Notes under the pieces: model-generated | Databases searched by the model: none | Seen by the model: only the letters and a program-made list of their open reading frames with translations | Told to the model about the DNA's origin: nothing | From: Pseudomonadota bacterium | Lineage (GTDB): Bacteria > Desulfobacterota > Binatia > Bin18 | Assembly (NCBI GenBank): GCA_005804965.1 | Contig: SYOC01000087.1 | Location: 1 to 32,681 of the forward strand | Length of the DNA stretch: 32,681 bases | Direction of reading: 5' to 3' | Shown here: piece by piece, positions 1 to 8,909 of the stretch | Position numbering within the stretch: the first letter of the stretch is position 1 | Layout: the number at the start of each line of letters is the position of its first letter | Position numbers and translations under genes: made by a program

Positions 1-2
1 AT

Positions 3-110
3 AAATTCAAACGCCTCTTGCTCCGCTTTGAAACCCTCCCCACCCATCATCTCGGGTTCAAACTTCTCTCCTTCACCCTGATCAATCTCCGGGAGTTTTG
101 TGGTACCTGA
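3..110 (+). pseudogene. C-terminal remnant of a DDE transposase (IS5-like), cut by window start
   Basis: Frame 3 translates KFKRLLLRFETLPTHHLGFKLLSFTLINLREFCGT*, resembling the conserved transposase C-terminus (RRLLIRYE...FLxLAxxLINLR); upstream part is outside the window. Confidence 0.55.
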
Positions 111-216
111 AACTTGCAACCAGTTCGCTCTTAGCTTTTAGCCAAACCAGCAAATGAGCAACTGGCGACCGAGCGACATTTACCGGTGAGTGCTTTCGAC
201 CAGAAAAGGGAACCTT

Positions 217-795
217 ATGAACAACTACTTCCAATCGGTCGCGTTTCTTCGCCCGCTGCTGGCCGCGCTTCTCGTCGTAGCGTCGTTAGGGCTGAGCGGC
301 TGTGGCTACAACTCGATGGTGTCGATGCGCGAGGCGGTGACTGCCGCATGGGCGCAGGTGGAGAACCAGCTTCAGCGGCGCAACGATCTGATTCCCAATC
401 TGGTCGAAACGACCAAAGGCTATGCTGCCCACGAGAAAGAGATTTTCGAGAGTGTAGCCAATGCCCGCGCGAAGCTGATTGGTGCCGGCAATCGCGACGA
501 GAAAATCGACTCGGCCAATCAGTTGTCGTCGGCCTTGTCACGCTTGCTCGTGCTCTCCGAACGGTATCCTGACTTAAAAGCCGACAAGCAATTCGCCCGC
601 CTGTCCGATGAATTGGCTGGTACCGAGAATCGCATCGCCACCGAGCGTAAGCGCTACAACGAGATCGTGCAGGAGTACAACACCGCCATTCAGAAATTTC
701 CCGCCATGCTCACTGCCCGCACTTTCGGCTTCCAGCCGGAAAAATACTTCGAGGCTCCAGAGAGTGCGAAGCAAGTGCCACAAGTGAAGTTCTAG
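217..795 (+). CDS. lemA: LemA family protein
   Basis: ORF 190..795; ATG at 217 preceded by AAGGGA; lipoprotein-like signal (LGLSGCGYN) and LemA core (AWAQVENQLQRRNDLIPNLVETTKGYAAHEKEIFESVANAR). Confidence 0.95.
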   Translation: MNNYFQSVAFLRPLLAALLVVASLGLSGCGYNSMVSMREAVTAAWAQVENQLQRRNDLIPNLVETTKGYAAHEKEIFESVANARAKLIGAGNRDEKIDSANQLSSALSRLLVLSERYPDLKADKQFARLSDELAGTENRIATERKRYNEIVQEYNTAIQKFPAMLTARTFGFQPEKYFEAPESAKQVPQVKF

Positions 796-804
796 AGCCG
801 TGGC

Positions 805-2430
805 TTAACGCGAGCATGGCTCGCTGCCGTCCGCAATGCGCCCATAAACGGTCAGAAATGACATCTCACCCCAGCGTGCCGGATAAGGCGCGGCGAAGCG
901 TCGACACTCGCGATAGGTACCGACGAAGTAGGCGCGTTGCTCTTCTGTCTCGAACAGCAGCCCGCCGTGGAAATGGCGGTTCTCATCGACTTCAAAGGAC
1001 CGCAGGACGAGGTAGTCCGGTGTCAGCGCGGACACGATCTGAAAGAACAACTCGGCGTTCGACCGAGTTCCCTTTTTGAGGGCAACGACTTCTGGACTGA
1101 CAATCCCAGCGAGATCAAGCACCGTGCGTTGGCTGAAGAACGCCTGGTAGCCTACGGCTTCCATGGCCACCACGCTGTCGTGCGGTGTATGGTCGCGGAG
1201 CCACAACCCGATGGCGCGGCGCGTCTCGTGTTCATTGGCCTGCCACTCGCGTTGGTCCTGAACCATCCCATAATTCTGCGCCAAACACAGGCCGAGAATG
1301 CATGCACTGGCAAGCGTAAGCTGCGGATATGGTTGTGCTCGGCTGCCCAGCAGTCGGTTGGAGACGACCCCAGCAAGCGCCCATACTCCAGGCGCACCCA
1401 GTAGCACTGCGCACCACGCGAGCGGCACCAGATAGCGAGGGAAGTCCGGCGCTCTGCCGACATAAAGGAACAGGCCGTAACAGAATATGTAGCTGACAAG
1501 GACACTGCCGAACGTGCGTCGGTCGGGGTGCGCAAAGTAGGACTTAGCTCCCAACGCGAGCACGCCCAACACCGCCCAGCTCGAAGCAGAGTACGGACGG
1601 AAGCCGGTGAAGCAGACATACCACGTGGTGAAAATCCGCAGTCGAGTGATCGACCACAACGGCGGCATGCCGGGGAATTCTCCAATTGCCATTTTTGCAG
1701 TGATGGAATGTGGCAACGGAGAACCGAAATACCAGACCGAGAAAAGCAGCCAAGGCAACGTGACACCAGCCGCAGTGAGGATTGCCGTCCACGGAATCTT
1801 CTCGGATTGCCAGAGGAGCGCGAGGCCAATGACTGCGGACCACACGATGCCATCGGGCCGGGTCAGCATCAACACGGCACACGCGAGCAGACACGGAAGC
1901 GGTCGGTGCCGGAGCAGTGCGAGACTACTGGCCGCCATGCAGCAAAGCACCAGCGGTGTTTCCATGCCCCCGACAGATGACACAATAATCAACGAGTTCC
2001 CGAAGAACAGCAGCAAGGCGAACAGTCGCACCATCTGGGGAAAATGCAGTGCTCCTAAGATCGCATAGCCAAGCGCTCCAGCAAGCACACCGAAAAGCGC
2101 CATACTCAGCGTCGCCGCCAGCGGGATGGTGTCTGGACCGAACACGAAACCGATCCCGGCTAAGAATAACGTGACCAGCGGCGTTGTCGTCCCCAGCACA
2201 TGCTGGCCGGGGTTGAAGACGAAGCCATGACCGGAGACGAGGTTCTGCGCATAGCGGCAGGTGATTAAGGTGTCTTCCAAGGTCAGGCCGGTCAGAAGGC
2301 TGAACGTTAACCACCAGCCGCCTCCGCAGGCGAGAAGAAACCAAAAGGCGGCTGGGTGGAAGGAGAGAGCAAGGGGAGGCAAAAGGGAAAATCCTTGGGA
2401 AGCCGGGGCGAGGCAGGGGGAGCTTGTCAT
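805..2430 (-). CDS. Polytopic membrane protein, glycosyltransferase family 39/ArnT-like
   Basis: 541 aa, many hydrophobic segments, N-terminal LEDTLITCRYAQNLVSGHGFVFNPGQ typical of such proteins; the exact start is uncertain because the ATG lies in a repeat end. Confidence 0.7.
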   Translation of the reverse strand: MTSSPCLAPASQGFSLLPPLALSFHPAAFWFLLACGGGWWLTFSLLTGLTLEDTLITCRYAQNLVSGHGFVFNPGQHVLGTTTPLVTLFLAGIGFVFGPDTIPLAATLSMALFGVLAGALGYAILGALHFPQMVRLFALLLFFGNSLIIVSSVGGMETPLVLCCMAASSLALLRHRPLPCLLACAVLMLTRPDGIVWSAVIGLALLWQSEKIPWTAILTAAGVTLPWLLFSVWYFGSPLPHSITAKMAIGEFPGMPPLWSITRLRIFTTWYVCFTGFRPYSASSWAVLGVLALGAKSYFAHPDRRTFGSVLVSYIFCYGLFLYVGRAPDFPRYLVPLAWCAVLLGAPGVWALAGVVSNRLLGSRAQPYPQLTLASACILGLCLAQNYGMVQDQREWQANEHETRRAIGLWLRDHTPHDSVVAMEAVGYQAFFSQRTVLDLAGIVSPEVVALKKGTRSNAELFFQIVSALTPDYLVLRSFEVDENRHFHGGLLFETEEQRAYFVGTYRECRRFAAPYPARWGEMSFLTVYGRIADGSEPCSR

Positions 2431-2500
2431 TCCGGGCGAGCGACGCGAGACCCGGAATCCAGAAAGAAAATCCCTGGATTCCCACCTGCGCGGGAATGAC
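2426..2500. repeat. Dispersed palindromic repeat, copy 1 (75 bp)
   Basis: GTCATTCC...GGAATGAC termini; internal hairpins ATTCCGGG/CCCGGAAT, ATCCAG/CTGGAT, ATTCCC-N8-GGGAAT; near-identical to the reverse complement of 20937..21010. Confidence 0.9.
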
Positions 2501-2540
2501 GTTCTGCTTGGCTTTCCATCAAAGCTTTCTCGATTGAGTA

Positions 2541-3758
2541 TTAATGTCCGGCGGCATTCCCCTGCTCAGCGACTTCCACAGTCATTCCTTCTTGCATCGA
2601 CTCCAGCCCTGAGACGATCAGCGCTTCGCCGCCATCAAGCCCACTGGTAACCTGTACCGCCTCGCCCAAATCCTCGCCGAGGCGAACGGACACGCGGTGC
2701 GCCTGTCGATTGCGCACTGTCCAGACAAAAGCCTGTTCGCCCTCGCCACGCACGGCTCCGCGTGGTGCAACGATGCGCGGGCGGTCGTCGGCTTTCGCCG
2801 CTTCCGCCAGAAAGTTGATGCGCACGGACATGTCGGGGCGCAGGTATTCATCCACGTTTGCGAGCTTGACCTCAACCTTGAGCGTACCCTTCTGACGATT
2901 GGCTTGCGGATAAATCTTCACGACTTGCGCAGGATATTTGCGATCGGGATACGCGTCGGGCACGACTTCGACTTGCTGGCCCATGCGCACGCGGCGAAAG
3001 TCTACCTCGTTGATGTCCACTTCCGCGCGCAGGTCTTTCAAGTTGGCGATGCGGATCAAATCCCCAGCTCCGGCGAACCCACCCGGCACGGCAATCTCGC
3101 CGACTTCCTTTAATTTGGCGAGTACAATGCCATCCGTCGGTGCGGTCAAGCGGGTGTAATCCAAGTTGACCCGTGCCGAGATCACATCGGCCTCGGACTG
3201 ATGCACTGTGGCTTGGGCCACGGCGAGTTCATTTTCCGCGATATCGAGGTCGTGGGCAGCAATCAAACCACGGGCATGTAACTCGCGCCGTCGGCTCGCC
3301 TGTTTTTGTTTGAAGAGCAGATTGGCCTTAGCGAGTTCTAACGTGGCTTGGGAGCGCTTGAGCGACGCCTCGTAGTCGCGGGCGTCGAGACGCACCAGCG
3401 TCGCCCCTTTATGGACAAAGTCGCCCTCCTGAACCTCGTACGCGTCGATGCGCCCAGGCACACGCACACCGATAGAGATGTAGCGATCACCGGTGACGAC
3501 ATAGCCAGCGCCGGACAGCACTGCGCCGGTCAACTGCGTATTCGCGCTGACGAGCCGTGCGAACGCGACTTGCACCTGCGGCGGGCGACCAAGCGTTTGT
3601 TGATACAGCCACACACTGGCCCCGCCGATCAGCAGCGCTAAGAGCAGAGTGAGAACGATCCACCGCAGCACGCCGCGTCGTTGCGGTGCGCGTAAGGTTG
3701 GGTCGAGCCGTAAGCCACTCAGGCCCTTGTCGAGCCGAGGTGAGACATCGTCAGCCAT
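2541..3758 (-). CDS. Efflux transporter periplasmic adaptor subunit (HlyD/MFP family)
   Basis: N-terminal TM, barrel-sandwich hybrid (GRIDAYEVQEGDFVHKGATLVRLDARDYEA), coiled coil, LTAPTDGIVL; ORF track start 3764 is TTG, ATG at 3758. Confidence 0.9.
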   Translation of the reverse strand: MADDVSPRLDKGLSGLRLDPTLRAPQRRGVLRWIVLTLLLALLIGGASVWLYQQTLGRPPQVQVAFARLVSANTQLTGAVLSGAGYVVTGDRYISIGVRVPGRIDAYEVQEGDFVHKGATLVRLDARDYEASLKRSQATLELAKANLLFKQKQASRRRELHARGLIAAHDLDIAENELAVAQATVHQSEADVISARVNLDYTRLTAPTDGIVLAKLKEVGEIAVPGGFAGAGDLIRIANLKDLRAEVDINEVDFRRVRMGQQVEVVPDAYPDRKYPAQVVKIYPQANRQKGTLKVEVKLANVDEYLRPDMSVRINFLAEAAKADDRPRIVAPRGAVRGEGEQAFVWTVRNRQAHRVSVRLGEDLGEAVQVTSGLDGGEALIVSGLESMQEGMTVEVAEQGNAAGH

Positions 3759-3883
3759 AGTCAATTTCTTAGCAGAAAAAGTTCAGGCTGTTCGATGCCC
3801 CTCCCTAAGATTCGCCAAAACTGCATCGCTCCCCACCCGTCATTTTTCTTGTCGCAGGTATAGGAATAGGCTACAACGACACC

Positions 3884-6800
3884 ATGCAATGTCCAGGCTG
3901 TGGTTTCGAGAATCCCTCTGGATTCAAGTTCTGCGGCGAATGCGCCACCCCTCTCGCAGCGCGGTGCCCAAACTGCGGCTTCGAGAATCCGCCCGGCTTC
4001 AAGTTTTGCGGGGAATGTGGCACGGCCCTTGAGGGCAAGTCAAAAAGCAAAAGTCAAAGGGCAAAAGTCAAAAAGCAAAACCAATCCCCAACCCCTAATC
4101 CCCAACCCCCATTGGGCGAGCGTCGCCAGCTCACAGTGATGTTCTGTGACTTGGTGGGGTCAACGGCACTGTCGGCGCAATTGGACCCGGAAGAACTGCG
4201 CGAGGTGATTGGCACCTATCAACAGACCTGTGCCGCCGTGATCCAGCGCTATGACGGCCACATCGCCCAATATCTCGGCGATGGCCTGCTGGTCTACTTC
4301 GGCTATCCCACCGCCCATGAAGACGATGCCCAACGGGCAGTGCGGGCCGGGTTGGAGATTCTCACGGCTTTGGGGGAACAGGCAACGGGTAACGGGCAAC
4401 AGGAACAACGTGGCTCGTTGCAAGTCCGTATCGGCATCCATACCGGGCCGGTTGTGGTCGGCGAGATTGGTGGGGGAAGTCGCCGCGAACAGTTGGCCTT
4501 AGGTGAAACGCCCAACGTCGCTGCACGTCTCCAAGGACTGGCGGAACCTAATACGGTAGTCCTCAGCGCCGCCACGCAGCGGTTGATCGCCGGGCTCTTC
4601 GACTGTCAGAGTTTAGGAAGGCAGGCGTTGAAAGGACTCGACGCGCCCGTGGAAGTCCACCAAGTGCTAGGAGAAAGCACCAGACAGCACCGCTTGGACG
4701 GTGCGCCGCTCTCTGGACTCACGCCGCTGGTTGGACGCGAAGAAGAACTCGCCCTGCTCCACCGACGCTGGGCGCAAACCCTTGATCGCGAAGGGCAAGT
4801 GGTCCTGCTGAGTGGCGAACCCGGCATTGGCAAATCCCGTCTCGTGCGCGAGCTGCGCCATCGCGTAGAACAAGAGGGCGCTTTACGGCTCGAATTCCGC
4901 TGTTCGCCGTACCATCAGAACAGCGCCCTCTATCCGGTCATTGAGCATCTCCAGCATGTCCTGTACTGGCAAAAGGATGATACTCCACAAGTCAGGTTGA
5001 GCAAGCTCCAGACGACCCTTGCCCGCTACCGCTTTCCCCAGACCGATACTCTGGTCTTGTTCGCGGCTCTGCTTTCCCTGCCCGCTCCTTCTGACGCGCC
5101 CCCACTCAACTTGAGTCCGCAGCGGCAGAAACAGAAGACTCTCGACGCCTTGATCGCCTGGCTGGTGGAAGAAGCGGAACACGCGCCGGTGTATTGCGCG
5201 TGGGAAGACTTACACTGGGCTGATCCCTCGACGCTGGAGTTGCTGGGGCTGCTCATCAATCAAACCCCCACGATTCGGCTCTTTGTCTTACTCACCAGTC
5301 GGCCCGAGTTCACCCCGTCGTGGGGACAACACGGTCATTTCAGCCACTTAACCCTCAGCCGCTTGGGACGGCGACAGGTACCGCAAATGATCGCGCAGGC
5401 GACACGGGGCAAGACGTTACCGGCGGAAGTGGTGGCGCAGATTGTGGCCAAGACCGACGGCATCCCGTTGTTTGTCGAAGAATTGGCCAAGATGGTGGTG
5501 GAAACGATGAGGGATCCGGCCCCGGGCACCGGGGAACAGGAAGGCACAGGAGGAGGGGCGCAGCGTGGTGTGCCCGTGCAGGCGTTGGGCATTCCCGCGA
5601 CTCTCCAAGATGCGCTCATGGCTCGCTTGGATCGGTTGGGATTGGCCAAAGAGCTGGCCCAGCTCGGTGCCACGTTGGGGCGGGAATTCTCCTATGACGT
5701 GCTCCGCGCGGTGTCGTCTGGAGACGAGCGCTTGCTTCAGCAGGGACTCGCGCAGTTGGTCACGGCGGAACTGCTCTATCAACGGGGAACACCACCGCAG
5801 AGCACCTATCTCTTCAAGCATGCCTTGATTCAGGACACCGCGTATCAATCGCTGCTCAAGAGCCGTCGTCACCAGTTGCACCAGCAGATTGCCCAGGTGT
5901 TGGAAGAGCGCTTCCCCGAGACGAGCGCCACGCAGCCCGAATTGCTCGCCCATCACTACACCGAGGCGGGACTCATCGCCCAAGCCCTTCCCTACTGGCA
6001 ACAGGCCGGACAACGCGCGGTGGAGCGTTCGGCTTACGTCGAAGCGATCCACCACCTCACCAGGGGCCTCGAGGTACTCCAGACGCTCCCCGACATGCTC
6101 GAGCGGGCGCGACTCGAACTCGCGTTGCAAGTCGTGCTCGGCCCCTCTTTGCTCGCGGCTAAGGGCTGGACCGTTCCAGAAGTGGAACACGCCTACACCC
6201 GAGCGGGCGAGCTGTGCGAGCAAGTCGGGGAGACCGTGCAGCTTTTTCCGGCACTGTGGGGACGATGGGCATATTATTTCTTACGAGCGGAGGTGAGGAA
6301 GACGAGCGAACTAGGCGAACAGCTCTTCACCTTAACTCAGGAGGTCCAAGACCCAGCGCCCCGGCTGGTAGCCCACGCGGCGTTAGGATTCACGCGCTGT
6401 GCCTTAGGCGAACTCAGACTTGCCCATCAACACTTTGCTCAAGGGATTGCCCTCTATGATCCTCAACAGCATCATGCGCTAGCGGTCCTCTATGGCGGGG
6501 CAGACCCAAAGGTCATAAGCCTATCCAGTGTAGCTTGGACCCTATGGCTGTTGGGTTACCCAGACCAAGCGCTGCAAGGAAGTCGAGAAGCGATCGCGCT
6601 GGCCCAGGAGCTATCCCACCCTCACAGTCTCGCTTGGGCTCTCTGTTTTGCTGCCGAACTTCATGAGTTTCGTAGGGAAAGGCAACAAGCCCAAGAACAA
6701 GCAGCAGCAACGATTGCGCTTGCGCACGAACAGAGCTTTCCCTTTTGGCTGGAACGAGTAACAATCACGCAGGGCTGGGCGCTGGCCGAGCAGGGACAGG

Positions 6801-7045
6801 GTAAGGAAGGCATCACACAGCTCCACCAAGGCTTGGCCGCGTACCAGGCGAGAGGGGCGAAATTATGGTGTCCGCATTTCCTTGCCATGCTGGCCGAAGC
6901 TCATGAAGCAGTGGGACAGATGGAAGAAGGGCTTCACGCACTGACTGAAGCGCTAGAGCTAGCGCAACACACGGGGCTCCATTATTTCGATGCCGAGCTC
7001 TACCGCCTCAAAGGTGCATTGCTGTTAGCGCAGGCAAGGCAATGA
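3884..7045 (+). CDS. Double zinc ribbon / class III adenylate-guanylate cyclase / AAA ATPase / TPR protein
   Basis: Two CxxC zinc ribbons (MQCPGCGFENPSGFKFCGEC, CPNCGFENPPGFKFCGEC), cyclase motifs FCDLVGST and GDGLLVYFG, Walker A GEPGIGKSRL, TPR-like C-terminus. Confidence 0.93.
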   Translation: MQCPGCGFENPSGFKFCGECATPLAARCPNCGFENPPGFKFCGECGTALEGKSKSKSQRAKVKKQNQSPTPNPQPPLGERRQLTVMFCDLVGSTALSAQLDPEELREVIGTYQQTCAAVIQRYDGHIAQYLGDGLLVYFGYPTAHEDDAQRAVRAGLEILTALGEQATGNGQQEQRGSLQVRIGIHTGPVVVGEIGGGSRREQLALGETPNVAARLQGLAEPNTVVLSAATQRLIAGLFDCQSLGRQALKGLDAPVEVHQVLGESTRQHRLDGAPLSGLTPLVGREEELALLHRRWAQTLDREGQVVLLSGEPGIGKSRLVRELRHRVEQEGALRLEFRCSPYHQNSALYPVIEHLQHVLYWQKDDTPQVRLSKLQTTLARYRFPQTDTLVLFAALLSLPAPSDAPPLNLSPQRQKQKTLDALIAWLVEEAEHAPVYCAWEDLHWADPSTLELLGLLINQTPTIRLFVLLTSRPEFTPSWGQHGHFSHLTLSRLGRRQVPQMIAQATRGKTLPAEVVAQIVAKTDGIPLFVEELAKMVVETMRDPAPGTGEQEGTGGGAQRGVPVQALGIPATLQDALMARLDRLGLAKELAQLGATLGREFSYDVLRAVSSGDERLLQQGLAQLVTAELLYQRGTPPQSTYLFKHALIQDTAYQSLLKSRRHQLHQQIAQVLEERFPETSATQPELLAHHYTEAGLIAQALPYWQQAGQRAVERSAYVEAIHHLTRGLEVLQTLPDMLERARLELALQVVLGPSLLAAKGWTVPEVEHAYTRAGELCEQVGETVQLFPALWGRWAYYFLRAEVRKTSELGEQLFTLTQEVQDPAPRLVAHAALGFTRCALGELRLAHQHFAQGIALYDPQQHHALAVLYGGADPKVISLSSVAWTLWLLGYPDQALQGSREAIALAQELSHPHSLAWALCFAAELHEFRRERQQAQEQAAATIALAHEQSFPFWLERVTITQGWALAEQGQGKEGITQLHQGLAAYQARGAKLWCPHFLAMLAEAHEAVGQMEEGLHALTEALELAQHTGLHYFDAELYRLKGALLLAQARQ
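4036..4112 (+). repeat. Low-complexity repeat inside the cyclase CDS, similar to 30655..30766
   Basis: GTCAAAAAGCAAAA repeats followed by CCAATCCCCAACCCCTAATCCCCAACCCCC, encoding the linker KSKSKSQRAKVKKQNQSPTPNPQPP. Confidence 0.75.
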
Positions 7046-7069
7046 AGCGTTTGAGTTAGTTCGATTTTT

Positions 7070-7085
7070 AGGCTAATGTTAGCCT
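7070..7085. promoter_or_regulatory. 16-nt dyad AGGCTAA-TG-TTAGCCT just upstream of the antitoxin ATG
   Basis: Perfect 7-bp arms, ends one nucleotide before the ATG at 7087; overlaps candidate -10 TAATGT (7074-7079) with TTGAGT (7051-7056) 17 bp upstream. Confidence 0.6.
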
Positions 7086-7086
7086 C

Positions 7087-7332
7087 ATGATCAAACTGAA
7101 CATTCATGAAGCGAAAACACACCTGTCGCGCTATCTCAAACATCTCGAAGCCGGAGAGACCATTCTGCTGTGCCGACATAACATCCCCATCGCCGAGATT
7201 CGTCCCTTGCCTCAGCAGCGCAACAGCCGCCGCCCCCTGGGAACGGCCAAGGGTCAGGTCAAGGTGCCGCCAGCGTTCTTCGAGCCGCTGCCCGAAGAGA
7301 TTCTGCGGGCTTTCGAAGGGCAAGAATCATGA
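7087..7332 (+). CDS. Type II TA antitoxin, Phd/YefM-like (prevent-host-death)
   Basis: MIKLNIHEAKTHLSRYLKHLEAGETILLCRHNIPIAEIRPL; 4-bp overlap with the downstream PIN gene. Confidence 0.93.
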   Translation: MIKLNIHEAKTHLSRYLKHLEAGETILLCRHNIPIAEIRPLPQQRNSRRPLGTAKGQVKVPPAFFEPLPEEILRAFEGQES

Positions 7333-7715
7333 AAGTGCTTGTGGATACATGTACTTTCCTGTGGATGGCTGACGATGCACCTGAACTCTCCAGACAGGCA
7401 CGTACCGTCGTCACGGACCCGGACAACGAAGTGTACCTGAGTGCCGCCTCGGTGTGGGAAATCGCCATCAAACATTCACTGGGCAAACTCCCGTTGCCAG
7501 AATCACCGAGACAGTTCGTTCCCTCGCAACGGACGCTGCTCGCGCTCACAGCGCTCCCGATCGAAGAAGCTGCCATATTAACGTTGGATCGTCTGCCCGC
7601 CCTGCATCGTGACCCGTTTGACCGGCTTTTAGTCTGTCAAGCACTCGCTCATGGTCTCGTGATCGTCAGTCCTGATCCGCAGATTCAGCAATATCCGATA
7701 TCGACCTTATGGTAG
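7329..7715 (+). CDS. PIN domain toxin (VapC-like)
   Basis: MKVLVDTCTFLWMADDAPELS...VYLSAASVWEIAIKHSLGKL...HRDPFDRLLVCQAL. Confidence 0.93.
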   Translation: MKVLVDTCTFLWMADDAPELSRQARTVVTDPDNEVYLSAASVWEIAIKHSLGKLPLPESPRQFVPSQRTLLALTALPIEEAAILTLDRLPALHRDPFDRLLVCQALAHGLVIVSPDPQIQQYPISTLW

Positions 7716-7727
7716 CAGTTCGAACCA

Positions 7728-8903
7728 CTACCCCCGCCGCAACGCTTCAATCACCCCGAGTCGTGCCGCCCGCCGCGCCGGCAGGAAGCCACCGAGCAGA
7801 CCCATCGTCACCGCTAAGAGCAGCGCGGCAACGAGAATGGCAGGCGATAAGCGTAACGTGACGACTGCCGTGGAAAACGAAGCAAGGTTGAACGCTACGC
7901 CGTGAATCAATGAGTTCACGAGCACAATCGCCCCGCTCCCAAGTGCCACTCCACCCACATACCCGATCAGTGCGAGGCAGAGCGACTCGCGCATGAACGC
8001 CGAGAGAATCGTACCACGACTGAACCCGAGCGCACGCAGCGTGCCGATCTCTGCCGTGCGATGGGTCACGGCGGCGAACATAGTGTTCATGGCTCCGAAC
8101 ACCGCGCCGGTCCCCATAATCAAAGCAAGAATAGAGGTCAGCACATAGAGCGTGTTGGCGCTTTCTGCCTGCTCGCTGTAATAGTCCATCTCGGGCTTGG
8201 CTTCGAGGGAAATGCGTGGGTCTTCGGCGATGCGCCGGATAAGCGTGTCGCGATCCGCTTCTGGTGCTACGGTCAATCGCACTCCAGAATAGGCAGAACG
8301 ATTGGCATCGGTGAATAAGTCCTCGACATCGACCCAGATTTCTGACTCGAAGGCCGACCCTTCGGCACTAAAGATTCCCACGACTTGCCACGAGCGTCGC
8401 CCGAAGACCAGCGTCTCGCCCAGCCCGGCACCTTGATAGCGGTGCGAAGCCGAGACGCCAACAATCGCTTCACCGAGTGATGGCTGGAATACACGCCCGG
8501 CCAGCATACGTACCTGCGCATGCACCTGAAACGCCATCGGCGAGACGCCGCGCACCAGCATGTTCTCGCGCCCGCCGCCTTTGGGTTGGCCGAAGGGCTG
8601 AATGATGAGTTCCGGGGAGACGAACGGTTCGCCTTCTGGTGTGCGGGCAATACCCGGCACGTAGCGCAACGCTTGCACGGCCTCGCGCGTCACGCTGCTG
8701 GAGCCGTCGTTGGTCGCACCTTTGCGCATCACCACGAGGTTGTGTTCGCCGCCGGTGGCCGCCAACATTTTCTGCAATCCTACAACGAGCGAAAGTAGCA
8801 ACAGTGTTACCACCACGACCAAAGCAATGCCGCCGGCTGTGGCCAACGTGGTCATGATCCGCACGGTCAAGTTACGCAGGCTATATTTGAGTGGGATGGT
8901 CAT
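7728..8903 (-). CDS. ABC transporter permease (FtsX/MacB-like)
   Basis: Four-TM layout with periplasmic domain; C-terminal FtsX core (AEIGTLRALGFSRGTILSAFMRESL). Confidence 0.9.
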   Translation of the reverse strand: MTIPLKYSLRNLTVRIMTTLATAGGIALVVVVTLLLLSLVVGLQKMLAATGGEHNLVVMRKGATNDGSSSVTREAVQALRYVPGIARTPEGEPFVSPELIIQPFGQPKGGGRENMLVRGVSPMAFQVHAQVRMLAGRVFQPSLGEAIVGVSASHRYQGAGLGETLVFGRRSWQVVGIFSAEGSAFESEIWVDVEDLFTDANRSAYSGVRLTVAPEADRDTLIRRIAEDPRISLEAKPEMDYYSEQAESANTLYVLTSILALIMGTGAVFGAMNTMFAAVTHRTAEIGTLRALGFSRGTILSAFMRESLCLALIGYVGGVALGSGAIVLVNSLIHGVAFNLASFSTAVVTLRLSPAILVAALLLAVTMGLLGGFLPARRAARLGVIEALRRG

Positions 8904-8909
8904 GGCTCG

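Noticed and set aside
1152-1853. 233-aa minus-strand ORF and related ORFs at 937-1404 and 1607-2068
   Set aside because: Alternative frames within the glycosyltransferase-like gene, Arg/Ser-rich, no domain signature.
5417-6223. 268-aa minus-strand ORF inside the cyclase gene
   Set aside because: Shadow ORF: lies wholly antisense to a well-supported AAA/TPR coding region and has no recognisable domain.
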